The notes beneath the pieces are model-generated. The model was not told the DNA's origin and did no database searches. It saw only the letters and a list, made by a program, of their open reading frames with translations. Positions 1 to 8,162 of a stretch of DNA of 64,000 nucleotides are shown here, piece by piece (position 1 is the first letter of the stretch; each line of letters starts with the position of its first letter). A program made the position numbers and the translations under genes. Source of the stretch: DUQW01 sp050953825 (GTDB lineage: Bacteria > Bacillota_I > Bacilli_A > Acholeplasmatales > Acholeplasmataceae); the NCBI GenBank assembly GCA_050953825.1, contig JBMNNF010000001.1, positions 1-64,000 of the forward strand, given 5' to 3'.

Positions 1-196
1 CAAATTCAATGTTACTTTTAATCTCAACTATGAAGGAGCTACAGCCCCAAGTGTAGTTCAGGTTGAAAGTGGTCAAAAAGGCAACAGCACTACAGCACCA
101 ACTCGTTCGGGGTTTACATTTGACGGATGGTCAACTTCAAAAACTGAAAAGTAAGCATTTGATTTCAATACAGCAATTACTAAGATACAACACTTT

Positions 197-472
197 ATGC
201 TGTGTGGAAAAGTAGTTGCAGCAGGTGAGACAGTCAGTGTTACTTTTGAATTTAATTATTCAGGATCAGCGGCACCTGTCGTTAAAGAAGTTGACAAAGG
301 CACAAAGGTAACGGCACCAGAACTACCAACTCGTAGTGATTTTGAATTCGTTGGTTGGTCGACATCAAGAACTGAATATGTCAAATTCGATTTAGATGTT
401 GTGGTTAATGCTGATGTAAGAGTTTATGCTCACTGGAGATCAACCAAAGTTGAACATTACAGTAACTGTTGA
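197..472 (+). pseudogene. InlB-type repeat fragment of the broken surface protein
   Basis: The open stretch encodes one InlB B-repeat: a VTFEFNY strand, a KVTAPELPTR segment, a GWSTS turn and a VYAHW end. A sister repeat lies just upstream in the same frame (bases 2-180, with FTFDGWSTS) and a third follows in another frame near 570-645 (ending ITITAEW). Such repeats form elongated spacers in cell-surface proteins. The ATG at 197 is not a real start; it falls in a short out-of-frame patch where the true reading should give a TLYAVW-type repeat end. Confidence 0.7.
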
Positions 473-639
473 TTTTGGTCACAGTGATTTAACTGAATCC
501 AAACTTAGTATTAAGTGGTGAAAACATTAGAAATAGATGATCCGACAAGAGATGGGTTCTGTTTCTTAGGGTTGGTTAAAAGACGGAGTAGACTTTGATC
601 TTGATACTCCGATTACTAAAGACATTACTATTACTGCTG

Positions 640-1525
640 AATGGTTAGATATGACCGGTTTAGAAGGAACAGTCATTAGAAATGCTCAAGAATTAGTTGA
701 TTTATTTGAAACTGGTGGATCAGGCTCATATATTTTAGGTAAAGACATTGATATGGCTGATGTTTCCTTATGAAGGTTCATTAGGTTCTGGAGATTCAGC
801 AGTTAGATTTAGTGGAACTTTCGATGAAATAACAAACGTATTAAAAACTTAAATGTTGTTACTCCTGGTAATAAATCAGCAGCGATGTTTGGAATTTTAA
901 ACGGAGCGACAATTAAAAACTTAATTATTATGAGAAGTTCAATCAATGTTCCGGGGTGAAGCTGCCTGGATTTGTTAGTGCATATGCATATGGTGGCACT
1001 ACATTTGAAAATTTAACGTTTATTAATGTTTCAACTAATTCTACAGGAAGTTATGCTGGATTATTATATGCAGATAACTCTTGGTACCGCTGGAGAAGAT
1101 CCAGTTGTAATTAAAAATATTGTTGTTGTAAATGACACTGATCATGAAATTAAAGCTGGAAGATATGCAGCGGCATTAGTAGGTTATTTTAAGAAATGCA
1201 CAAACACTTAATATTTCTAATGTTTACGTAAAATCAACAATTAAAGTAGATAAAAGCATCAACCGCATCGGCTTTAGTATCAAGAATCAATAATGCTGAT
1301 GCTGTAGTCAATGTTGACGGTGCTTACTTTGAAGGTGAAGCTTTTGCAACTAACTTTGTTGGCGGGTTAATTGGTGAAGCTAATGTAGCAGCAAAAGTTG
1401 ATTTAAAGAATGTTGTACTAAATGATGTTTTAGTTCATGCTAGTGGTTCAACTGCCGATTTATTAGTTGGTAGAAGACACGCTGATTTAACATTAACAAC
1501 AAATAACATTGTTTATGCTGATGTT
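640..1525 (+). pseudogene. GLUG-like repeat region, split across frames
   Basis: Reading across frames gives an AQELVDLFETGGSGSY start, then ILGKDIDMADVS, a SGTFD turn, KNLNVV, a second KNLII strand, a FENLTFINVS strand, and GGLIGEA. This is the recurring pattern of GLUG-type or related beta-helix repeats. The C-terminal region of the same protein (about 3850-4780) has the same style, with NFSGVLDGNFKTISNL and GGLVGYL. Lesions fall near 765, 827, 945, 967, 1083, 1196 and 1250. The short open frame at 1026-1211 is real only in its second half, where it reads GTAGEDPVVIKN. Confidence 0.6.
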
Positions 1526-1528
1526 CAA

Positions 1529-2020
1529 GTGTTTAAGAATACTGATACAGAAGTTCCTATAAATGCAACAGAAGCTACAATGAAAGTTTTAGATCAAACT
1601 TGGTTTAATGCATCAACTTTAGATAAAGAGTTTTTCGGCTACGCTGAAGGTAAAGTGACTCATTTAGTTGATTTAGGACCAAAAGTGGCTGAAAAATTAA
1701 CGGTTTCTAAAAATTCATACAATAGTTTATTTGTTAAAGGTGTTGATACGGCCTTAGATTTAACTGGATTAGAAGTATCAGTAGCTTATTCAGATGGTTC
1801 GGCAGCCTTACTTACTGCTGACGAATATAATGTGGATTTAACCGGATTTGATAAGAATACACCAGGCAAATATATAATTCCGGTTACTCATGAAAATTTA
1901 GAAGGTCAAATTGAAGTTAACGTTGTTGAAATTTTAAGTTTAACAGCTTATACATATGATGTAAATAGTCTATTTTTAGTTAATTCGGTTGATTTAACCA
2001 AATTAAGTTGTTCGTGCTAA
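1529..2020 (+). pseudogene. Ig-like (Big_3-type) domain fragment
   Basis: The longest clean piece of the broken half. Residues about 68-132 match a bacterial Ig-like group-3 domain: LTGLEVSVAYSDGS, then VDLTGFDKNTPGKY and a final VNVVE strand. A second copy begins at the end (VDLTKLS) and continues in the next frame as ANLGDGSSLLLDAED up to about 2130. The shift near 2010 is one extra T. These domains are usual spacers between the wall-side repeats and a catalytic domain. Confidence 0.7.
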
Positions 2021-2179
2021 TTTAGGTGACGGTTCATCATTATTATTAGACGCTGAAGATTTAGTTGTAACTTATGATGCAACAGTAGCTGGAGTTCAAG
2101 ATGTATCAGTCAAATTTAAAGATACATATACAACGACATTCCCAAATTACGATTATGGCAGTTGGAGTGACAGCTACTG

Positions 2180-2527
2180 ATGGGTAAAGTTACTGTTGTC
2201 GTTAATCAAGCTTTAACTGAAGCGTCAGGCACTGAAAAAGCTGGTGTTATTCATGTTAAGACTGTTAAAGAAGCGATTAACTTAATCGAAAAATCAGGAT
2301 TAGATAATAATGTTGTTAAAGTAATTGAAGTTAAAGACGGCACTTATTTTGAAAAAATTAAAATTTCTACACCGAATGTTATCTTAAGAGGTGAAAGTCA
2401 AGAAGGAACAATTATTGATCATAACCACGGAGCTGGAGACCAAAAACCACTAGGTGGCGCTTGGGGGCACTCAAGGTTCGGCATCAGTTACTATTTCCTC
2501 ATCTGCCAAAGGATTTACCGCAACTAA
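2180..2527 (+). pseudogene. N-terminal part of the pectinesterase domain, cut by a frameshift
   Basis: Contains the first strands of a carbohydrate-esterase-8 beta-helix: a VKTVKEAINLIEK segment, VIEVKDGTYFEKIKI, then NVILRGESQEGTIIDHN. It loses frame at the five-G run 2463-2467. Removing one G joins it to the next frame and gives GGAWGTQGSASVTI, the expected family sequence. Everything after the run in this frame is spurious. Confidence 0.8.
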
Positions 2528-4874
2528 TTTAACTATTAGTAACTCATTTAAATATTATGAAGCGGAATTTGGTGATAAACAAGGCGTCGCTATGGTCACT
2601 GAAGCTGACCAAGCGTTATTTTATAAAGTGTCATTCAAAGGTTTACAAGATACGCTGTATGCTAAGAATGGTAGGCAATGGTATTTAGATGTATATGTTG
2701 AAGGTATCGTTGACTATATCTTTGGTAACGGGGGTCCAGCATTCTTTGAAAGCTCGACAATTCATTCAATTGCTCGCCAAGGAACAACAGCTAATGTCGT
2801 GATTGCAGCTCCTAAAGGTGTTGGTTCAGATGGAACCAAATTATTAGATTATGGTTACGTATTCTTTAATAATAAATTAACTGCTGATGCTGAGACAACA
2901 GTCGATTTAGGTCGCCCTTGGGGTAAAGATGCAGCGGTAGCCTTTGTTGATAATAAATTTGGTTCATTTATCAGCGAAGCTGGTTGGGTTGAAATGAGTG
3001 GTAATTTACCAGAAAACGCTAGATTTGTTGAATTTAATAACTTGATTGGTGAAACACCATATGTTTCAACAAAAGGAACAAAACTAAATGCAGAACAAGC
3101 GGCATTATATAGAGATAAAGACGTAGTGTTCGCTACGACAAATGGTCAAGTCACATTTGATGGCGAATGGGATTATTTAGCATCACTTCATAAAGTTGCT
3201 CCTGAATTATTCGCAACCGTTTCATTTGATGCTGATGGTACTGTAACTAAAGTTATAGTCTTAAAAGGACATAAAGTTGCTGAACCATCACCAGCTCCTG
3301 TTAAAGATAAATATGATTTTAAAGGTTGGCTATTAGGAACCGATGAATATAACTTTAATACCCTTGTAACTGGGGATATTACATTAATAGCTAAGTTTAC
3401 TGCAATTCCTGAATTTGAAGTTACCTTTATGTCTGAAGGATCTCAACATGGTGCAGTAGTTAAAGTTTTAAGAGGTAACAAAGTTACAAAACCAACAACA
3501 AATCCGACAAAAGCAGGTCACACATTTGATAAGTGGCTATTAGGGACTGAACCATATGATTTTGAGACTCCTGTAACTACTAATTTAACATTAACGGCAT
3601 CATTTACTACTGATCCAATCCAAAAAGTTTATGTTACCTTTATGTCAGATGGTGCTCAATATGGAGCGAAAGTTGAAGTAGTTAAAGGTGAAACAGTTGG
3701 CTCACCAGAAGCTAATCCGACTAAAGAAGGACATACCTTTATTGAATGGAGATTAGACGGCAAAACCGAAGCCTATAACTTTAATACTGCAGTTGATACC
3801 GATATTACATTAGTTGCATATTTTGAAGAAGCTTATGTTCCTGTTGGAACTCCAATTTCAACAGCACAAGAATTCTATGATTTTGCAACAAATAATAATA
3901 GTGGAGATTGGTATTTAGCAAATGACCTTGATTTCGAAGGGTTTGAATGGGAATGGAAGTCCAAGAAAAACTTCTCAGGAGTCTTAGATGGTAACTTTAA
4001 GACTATCTCTAATTTAACAATTGTAAGTTCTGAAGATAGGGCGGGGATTTGGTATGACTTTAGAGGAACTATTAAAAACATAAAATTTGTCAATGCCAAC
4101 ATTTCAAGTTCAGTTAATGCAAGAGCCGGATTAATTGCTGGCGAAGTCAGTAAAAATGCAACTTTAGCTACATTTGAAAATATAGTTATTGATGGGCTAA
4201 AAGTTCAAGGTACTCACAATAACGGTACCGGAGGATTAGTTGGTTATTTATATCAAACTGTTACAGCTAATAAAATAACTATTAAAAATTCCGAAATAAC
4301 TAGTGAAGGAAATAGAGCTATTGGTGGATTATTTGGAAGAATTGGAGATAAGAGCTCTACATTCAATATCACTATTAGTGATGTATATTTAGAAAATGTC
4401 AAACTTTCTGGTACAGAACGTGTTGGTGGGCTTATTGGCGAATCAAACGGAACATTTGATTCAACTGAAAACATCAGTTATGGTAATCACACTGTTAGTA
4501 ATATAGTTATGGTACAAATGAATATTACATCTACTGGGAAATATGTTGGTGGTGTTGTTGGTAGACTTACTCCATCACAAGACACATCTGGCAAACCAAC
4601 AGTTGCATCACTAGGTACAATAAATAATGTTTTCTTAGAGGGAACAATTTCAGGATCAACATATGGATTAGTAACTACCGATAAAGCGTTTGAAATGGTT
4701 ACTAATTACTGGTACAAAGGTGCAACAGAAGCTGGTACCGGTCAAAACACAGAAAATGTTTTGGCAACCGACTCTGTCCAAGATCAAACTTGGTGGGATA
4801 CTAATTTAGCAGTATTCTCAGCTAATGACGCCTGGGAATATGATGAAGCATTAAAGGTTTATAAATTGAAATAA
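2454..4874 (+). CDS. Pectinesterase (CE8) core with InlB-type repeats and GLUG-like C-terminal region
   Basis: Removes methyl esters from pectin, presumably outside the cell. In this frame the catalytic signature GLQDTLY is at residues 63-69, VDYIFGNG at 86-93 and LGRPW at 152-156; these carry the Gln, two Asp and Arg of the family. Three InlB-type repeats follow (about 254-316, 321-386, 391-459), then a long GLUG-like region (about 464-806) with repeated GGL(V/I)G turns. The GTG at 2454 is not a true start: it is where the frame resumes after a one-base insertion. No sorting motif or membrane anchor is seen at the C-terminus. Function is firm; whether the gene is alive depends on the frameshifts upstream. 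Confidence 0.85.
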   Translation: MALGGTQGSASVTISSSAKGFTATNLTISNSFKYYEAEFGDKQGVAMVTEADQALFYKVSFKGLQDTLYAKNGRQWYLDVYVEGIVDYIFGNGGPAFFESSTIHSIARQGTTANVVIAAPKGVGSDGTKLLDYGYVFFNNKLTADAETTVDLGRPWGKDAAVAFVDNKFGSFISEAGWVEMSGNLPENARFVEFNNLIGETPYVSTKGTKLNAEQAALYRDKDVVFATTNGQVTFDGEWDYLASLHKVAPELFATVSFDADGTVTKVIVLKGHKVAEPSPAPVKDKYDFKGWLLGTDEYNFNTLVTGDITLIAKFTAIPEFEVTFMSEGSQHGAVVKVLRGNKVTKPTTNPTKAGHTFDKWLLGTEPYDFETPVTTNLTLTASFTTDPIQKVYVTFMSDGAQYGAKVEVVKGETVGSPEANPTKEGHTFIEWRLDGKTEAYNFNTAVDTDITLVAYFEEAYVPVGTPISTAQEFYDFATNNNSGDWYLANDLDFEGFEWEWKSKKNFSGVLDGNFKTISNLTIVSSEDRAGIWYDFRGTIKNIKFVNANISSSVNARAGLIAGEVSKNATLATFENIVIDGLKVQGTHNNGTGGLVGYLYQTVTANKITIKNSEITSEGNRAIGGLFGRIGDKSSTFNITISDVYLENVKLSGTERVGGLIGESNGTFDSTENISYGNHTVSNIVMVQMNITSTGKYVGGVVGRLTPSQDTSGKPTVASLGTINNVFLEGTISGSTYGLVTTDKAFEMVTNYWYKGATEAGTGQNTENVLATDSVQDQTWWDTNLAVFSANDAWEYDEALKVYKLK

Positions 4875-4887
4875 TTATTAAGTGATT

Positions 4888-4925
4888 AATGGTAGGCGTG
4901 CCCCTTTTAAGGGGTGCCCTTCCAT
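4888..4925 (+). terminator. Hairpin after the pectinesterase gene
   Basis: An inverted repeat around a TTTT-containing loop starts 13 bases after the stop codon: AATGG.AGGCGTGCCCC pairs with GGGGTGCCC.TTCCATT. The stem is long and G+C-rich for this genome but has only a weak T tail, so it may terminate transcription or protect the mRNA 3' end. Confidence 0.6.
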
Positions 4926-5187
4926 TTATGATATTATTGTTGGCTGTTCAAAAAATAAAAACTAATTAATTGATTAATAAAATTATTGACCAAAACAAAT
5001 TAATTCGCCTAGAAAGAACTGTTGAAATTATCTACAAAATCAAATGAAAAGTTTTCTAAAAACTTTCATAAAATTTTACTTAATTTTCATTACAATCAAT
5101 TTACAATAATCCATTATAATATAGGTATAGAATTGTGTGTTTTTGTTGCGTAATTATTAATTTTTTTAATTTAATTACTAATTTATC
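4926..5187. other. Non-coding A+T-rich stretch upstream of the pectin operon
   Basis: I see no gene here on either strand. It holds an isolated TATAAT at 5115-5120 without a convincing -35 at normal spacing, and a weak inverted repeat around 5047-5070. It is best read as the upstream regulatory region of the operon. Confidence 0.4.
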
Positions 5188-5216
5188 TTGACACCCATGT
5201 TATTTTAATGTATTAT
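5188..5216 (+). promoter_or_regulatory. Strong sigma-A promoter of the pectin operon
   Basis: TTGACA at 5188-5193 and TATTAT at 5211-5216 are separated by 17 bases. The likely transcript start is near 5223, leaving a leader of about 130-160 bases before the first gene. This is the best -35/-10 pair in the first 16 kb, so it probably drives the whole run of genes to 16121. Confidence 0.75.
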
Positions 5217-5235
5217 GATTATAGAATAATAGACG

Positions 5236-5255
5236 GTGTTTATTATAATAAACAC
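5236..5255. promoter_or_regulatory. Perfect 20-nt palindrome, candidate operator
   Basis: GTGTTTATTA followed by its exact reverse complement TAATAAACAC, about 13 bases downstream of the expected transcript start. Size and position suit a dimeric repressor of the LacI or GntR kind. No such regulator is encoded next to the operon. Confidence 0.5.
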
Positions 5256-5266
5256 AATAAAAAAGA

Positions 5267-5287
5267 TACCGCTTTCCTAAAGCGGTA
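5267..5287. terminator. Leader hairpin, 9-bp perfect stem
   Basis: TACCGCTTT pairs with AAAGCGGTA around a CCT loop. On the + strand no T run follows. On the - strand the stem is followed by TCTTTTTTATT, so it would work as a terminator for transcripts entering from the right. On the + strand it may instead protect or regulate the operon mRNA. Confidence 0.5.
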
Positions 5288-5349
5288 CCAAAACCTTAAA
5301 AATTAACTCGTATTTTATATATCTTTTGCATTTTAATATTAAGAAAGGC

Positions 5350-5373
5350 ATGTATCAATTAAAGAACTATTGA
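5350..5373 (+). CDS. Possible 7-residue leader peptide, or the true GH105 start with a one-base loss
   Basis: ATG at 5350 has a reasonable ribosome-binding site (GAAAGG) but its frame closes after MYQLKNY. Its TGA overlaps the TTG at 5370. The downstream GH105 frame is open back to 5343 and reads SIKELLIQDCMYK, which looks like a natural N-terminus. One base missing just after this ATG would explain both facts; a coupled leader peptide is the other reading. Confidence 0.3.
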   Translation: MYQLKNY

Positions 5374-6509
5374 TACAAGATTGTATGTATAAAACGATTG
5401 ATAAATTTATTGACAGATTAATAACTGAATCGACTCCAGATGCTCCAATTTGGAATGTTGAAAACATTAAATGGAAAAAGGAGCCGCGCTGGAATTATAT
5501 TGATGGTTGTATGATGACTTCTTTATTGTCCTTGTATGAACATACCCAAAATGAGAAGTATTTAGATTTTGTTATTAAATTTGTTGATTATTATGTGGAT
5601 TCTAATGGAAATATTAGGGGCTATGATAGTAGTCACTATAGTACTGATGATGTTTCAGAAAGTAGAATCCTTTTTGATTTGCATAAATATACTAATAACG
5701 AAAAATATTTAAAAGCCATTCATTTAACATATGAACAAGTTAAAAATCATCCTCGAACTAAAGCGGGGAATTTTTGGCATAAAAAAATATATCCGTATCA
5801 AGTGTGGCTTGATGGGATATATATGATGCAACCTTTTTATGCTAGATATGAAACGACGTTTAATAATAAAGCTAACTATGATGATATTGTTAAACAAATC
5901 AAACAAGTTAGAGAGATTATGTTCGATCATGAAAAGGGACTTTATTATCACTGCTATGATGAAACCAAATCAATGTTTTGGGCTAATAAAGAAACGGGAT
6001 TATCCAAACATTTCTGGTTAAGGGCGATTGGTTGGTTTTTTGCTGGTGTGACTGATGTTTACGGATATCTTGAAGATGATAAATTTAGAAAAGAATTGCA
6101 ATTAATCTTTAGAGAAGCGGTTGATCATCTTCTAAAATATCAAGATCAAAAGACTAAGATGTTTTATCAAATAGTTGATTTGGCTGAAAGAGCGCCAAAC
6201 TATGTTGAAACCAGTGGTTCTTTGTTAGTATCTTATGCAATATTAAAAGGGGTTAGATTAAGTATACTGCCTAAAAAATATCGAAAAGTAGGGTTAGAGA
6301 TATTTAATGGTGTAGTTAAAAATAAGTTAGCTGAAATTGATGGCAAACTAAATTTAACTGGAATTTGTTTAGTAGCTGGACTGGGACCAGAAAATAATTT
6401 AAGAAGAGATGGAACTTTCGACTATTACATGTCTGAACCAATTGTTGAAAATGATGCTAAAGGTGTTGGACCACTAATTATGGCTTACACTGAAGTATTA
6501 AGGGGCTAA
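5370..6509 (+). CDS. GH105 unsaturated rhamnogalacturonyl/glucuronyl hydrolase (YteR-like)
   Basis: Cleaves the terminal 4,5-unsaturated uronic acid from pectin oligosaccharides made by lyases, in the cytosol. About 379 residues, the usual family length, with no signal peptide. Family landmarks: RWNYIDGCMMTSLL near residue 48, YPYQVWLDGIYMMQPFYARY with the catalytic Asp in WLDG near residue 145, the Trp/His-rich HFWLRAIGWFF near 215, and ETSGSLLVSYAILKG. The start is unsure: TTG 5370 and ATG 5385 both lack a good ribosome-binding site, whereas ATG 5350 has one but is out of frame. First gene of the operon after the promoter at 5188. Confidence 0.88.
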   Translation: MIQDCMYKTIDKFIDRLITESTPDAPIWNVENIKWKKEPRWNYIDGCMMTSLLSLYEHTQNEKYLDFVIKFVDYYVDSNGNIRGYDSSHYSTDDVSESRILFDLHKYTNNEKYLKAIHLTYEQVKNHPRTKAGNFWHKKIYPYQVWLDGIYMMQPFYARYETTFNNKANYDDIVKQIKQVREIMFDHEKGLYYHCYDETKSMFWANKETGLSKHFWLRAIGWFFAGVTDVYGYLEDDKFRKELQLIFREAVDHLLKYQDQKTKMFYQIVDLAERAPNYVETSGSLLVSYAILKGVRLSILPKKYRKVGLEIFNGVVKNKLAEIDGKLNLTGICLVAGLGPENNLRRDGTFDYYMSEPIVENDAKGVGPLIMAYTEVLRG

Positions 6510-6519
6510 CTTAAAATCA

Positions 6520-7077
6520 ATGAAACTTAAACAATTTATGATTATTGATATGTTAATATTCTTGGCATTATCAATAATATCAGAATGGATTGGATCACTT
6601 ATCAATCCAAAATTATTGTATATTTCCTTTGCACAAGTATTATTGCTGGCGCTATTAATTAGATGGCAATGGTGGGGATTAATACCAGTAGCAATAGTAG
6701 CAGCAATCAGACCATTAATTTATAAATTTCAAGGATTTAATGAATATTTAATCTATTCAATCCCCATCTTAATTCTTGCCCTAGCGTTAATTCCGATTAA
6801 ACTTAAATGGCTTAATGATATGCAAAAGAAAAGATTTAAAGCCTTACTATACTTTACAACGTTTTATTTGTTATTTGTGATTGTTAATGGATTGTTAATT
6901 ACCATTTTAGTTAATAATCAATATTCTTTGATAAATGATCTTCCAAAATATTTATTAAGTCTAATTGTTGGGAATATAATTATGTTTTTCCTAGCTGGAC
7001 AAAAAACAATGTTAATTAATATTTCGGAAAATCACCAAACTGCTGAAAAGGATCGTGATGAACATGGAAATGATTAA
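6520..7077 (+). CDS. Unrecognised integral membrane protein, 5-6 segments
   Basis: 185 residues, strongly hydrophobic, with about six membrane segments (near 7-27, 32-47, 52-68, 76-94, 107-129, 140-160) and a short charged tail. I do not recognise a family. Size resembles substrate-capture subunits of small-molecule importers, but no signature supports that. It sits between the GH105 gene and the first permease and overlaps the permease start by 20 bases, so it is co-translated with the sugar importer and may be part of it. Confidence 0.75.
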   Translation: MKLKQFMIIDMLIFLALSIISEWIGSLINPKLLYISFAQVLLLALLIRWQWWGLIPVAIVAAIRPLIYKFQGFNEYLIYSIPILILALALIPIKLKWLNDMQKKRFKALLYFTTFYLLFVIVNGLLITILVNNQYSLINDLPKYLLSLIVGNIIMFFLAGQKTMLINISENHQTAEKDRDEHGND

Positions 7078-8149
7078 TTCTACTGTCGAACAAGATGTAA
7101 ATCAAGAACAACTAATCAAGAAATATGAAGAGGAGTTGTTTTTTGAGGATCTAGAAAAAAACAAGTGGAAAGAAATTTGGAAACAAATTAAAAAGAACTG
7201 GATTATCTATTTGATGGTTTTGCCGGTTGTTTTGTTCTTTGTTTTATTTAGATACTTACCGATTAACGGGATTTTAATTGCGTTCAAAAACTTTGCTGAT
7301 TACACTAAGTCAGTTAATCAAGCTGAATGGGTTGGATTTGCCGGGTTTGAAAAATTATTATTTGGAACACACTCTTCAAGATTTTGGCAAGCATTTAGAA
7401 ACACGTTTACTTTAAGTGCTTATGGATTAATCTTTGGATTCCCTGCTCCGATTGTCGTGGCTTTGTTGTTTAGTGAAGTTAAAAATATTAAAGTTAGAAC
7501 AATCACTCAAATTCTATCTTATTTACCACACTTCTTATCAACAGTAGTTGTTACATCATTAATCTTCTTAATGTTCTTCGGCGGTTCTGAAATTAACCCA
7601 CATCCAGGATTATTAGCTGGTATATTCAAAAAATTAGGCATTGAATCAGATCCGGCCACTAATACTATTATGGCTAATCCAAAATTCTTTAGACCAATTT
7701 ATATTGTCTCGGGAATTTGGGAGGGTGCTGGCTATGGTTCAATTGTATATTTTGCAGCCATTATGTCGATTAGCCCAACAAGTTATGAGGCGGCGAAAAT
7801 TGATGGTGCGACAAAGTTAGATCAAATTAAACATATTACTTTCCCAGGAATGGCCCCAACACTAACGATTATGTTAATCTTAAGAATTGGTCAAATCTTG
7901 AGTGTTGGTTTTGAAAAAGTAATCTTATTAAGTGGACCGTATTATTATCAATTGATGGAAACGGCAGAAGTGCTTTCAACATTCTCGGCGACCTTGGGAG
8001 GAATTCAACCTGATGCTCCTGGTGGAGTCAATCAATATGGAATTACCGTAGGAGCTGCGGGTGAACTCTTTAACTCTTTAATTGCGATGTTCTTAGTTTT
8101 AGGATCTAACTACATTAGTCGTAAAGTGTCAGACACTTCGTTGTTCTAG
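7058..8149 (+). CDS. Sugar ABC transporter permease, LplB family
   Basis: Inner-membrane subunit of a binding-protein-dependent oligosaccharide importer (LplB/YtfP-type, BPD_transp_1 fold). An N-terminal acidic cytosolic stretch of about 45 residues precedes six membrane segments. The ATPase-coupling EAA loop is visible as EAAKIDGATKLDQIKHITFP. Start ATG 7058 is preferred because AAGGA lies five bases upstream; GTG 7055 is too close to it. Paired with the next gene, as is usual for rhamnogalacturonan and alginate-type importers. Confidence 0.9.
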   Translation: MNMEMINSTVEQDVNQEQLIKKYEEELFFEDLEKNKWKEIWKQIKKNWIIYLMVLPVVLFFVLFRYLPINGILIAFKNFADYTKSVNQAEWVGFAGFEKLLFGTHSSRFWQAFRNTFTLSAYGLIFGFPAPIVVALLFSEVKNIKVRTITQILSYLPHFLSTVVVTSLIFLMFFGGSEINPHPGLLAGIFKKLGIESDPATNTIMANPKFFRPIYIVSGIWEGAGYGSIVYFAAIMSISPTSYEAAKIDGATKLDQIKHITFPGMAPTLTIMLILRIGQILSVGFEKVILLSGPYYYQLMETAEVLSTFSATLGGIQPDAPGGVNQYGITVGAAGELFNSLIAMFLVLGSNYISRKVSDTSLF

Positions 8150-8162
8150 GGGAGGAGAAACT

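Larger units (their letters stand above)
1..4874 (+). pseudogene. Giant secreted pectinesterase/InlB-repeat surface protein, frameshifted in its 5' half
   Basis: The whole stretch reads as one long protein when about 15 one-base lesions are corrected. Order seen: InlB-type (Listeria-Bacteroides) repeats from base 2 to about 650, a GLUG-like repeat region (about 650-1520), bacterial Ig-like domains (about 1690-2150), a pectinesterase domain (about 2240-3200), three more InlB-type repeats, and a second GLUG-like region. The start lies left of the window. Lesions are mostly single extra bases, for example in the G run at 2463-2467, near 2010, 2135, 2187, 1250, 1196, 1083, 967, 945 and 765, with one missing G near 827 and an in-frame TAA near 152. 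None is seen after 2467. Either the gene is decaying or the consensus is poor at a contig end; the clustering and the homopolymer bias favour the second. Confidence 0.8.

Noticed and set aside
1026..1211. Separate 61-residue gene
   Set aside because: Its first 20 codons are out of frame with the surrounding repeat protein; only the second half carries the real reading, after a one-base insertion near 1083.
3875..4474. Antisense frames opposite the pectinesterase tail
   Set aside because: They mirror the repeat-rich coding strand, have no ribosome-binding sites and show no protein-like pattern.
5236..5287. Riboswitch in the pectin operon leader
   Set aside because: The leader has only one palindrome and one simple hairpin; no multi-helix conserved core of a known class was seen.
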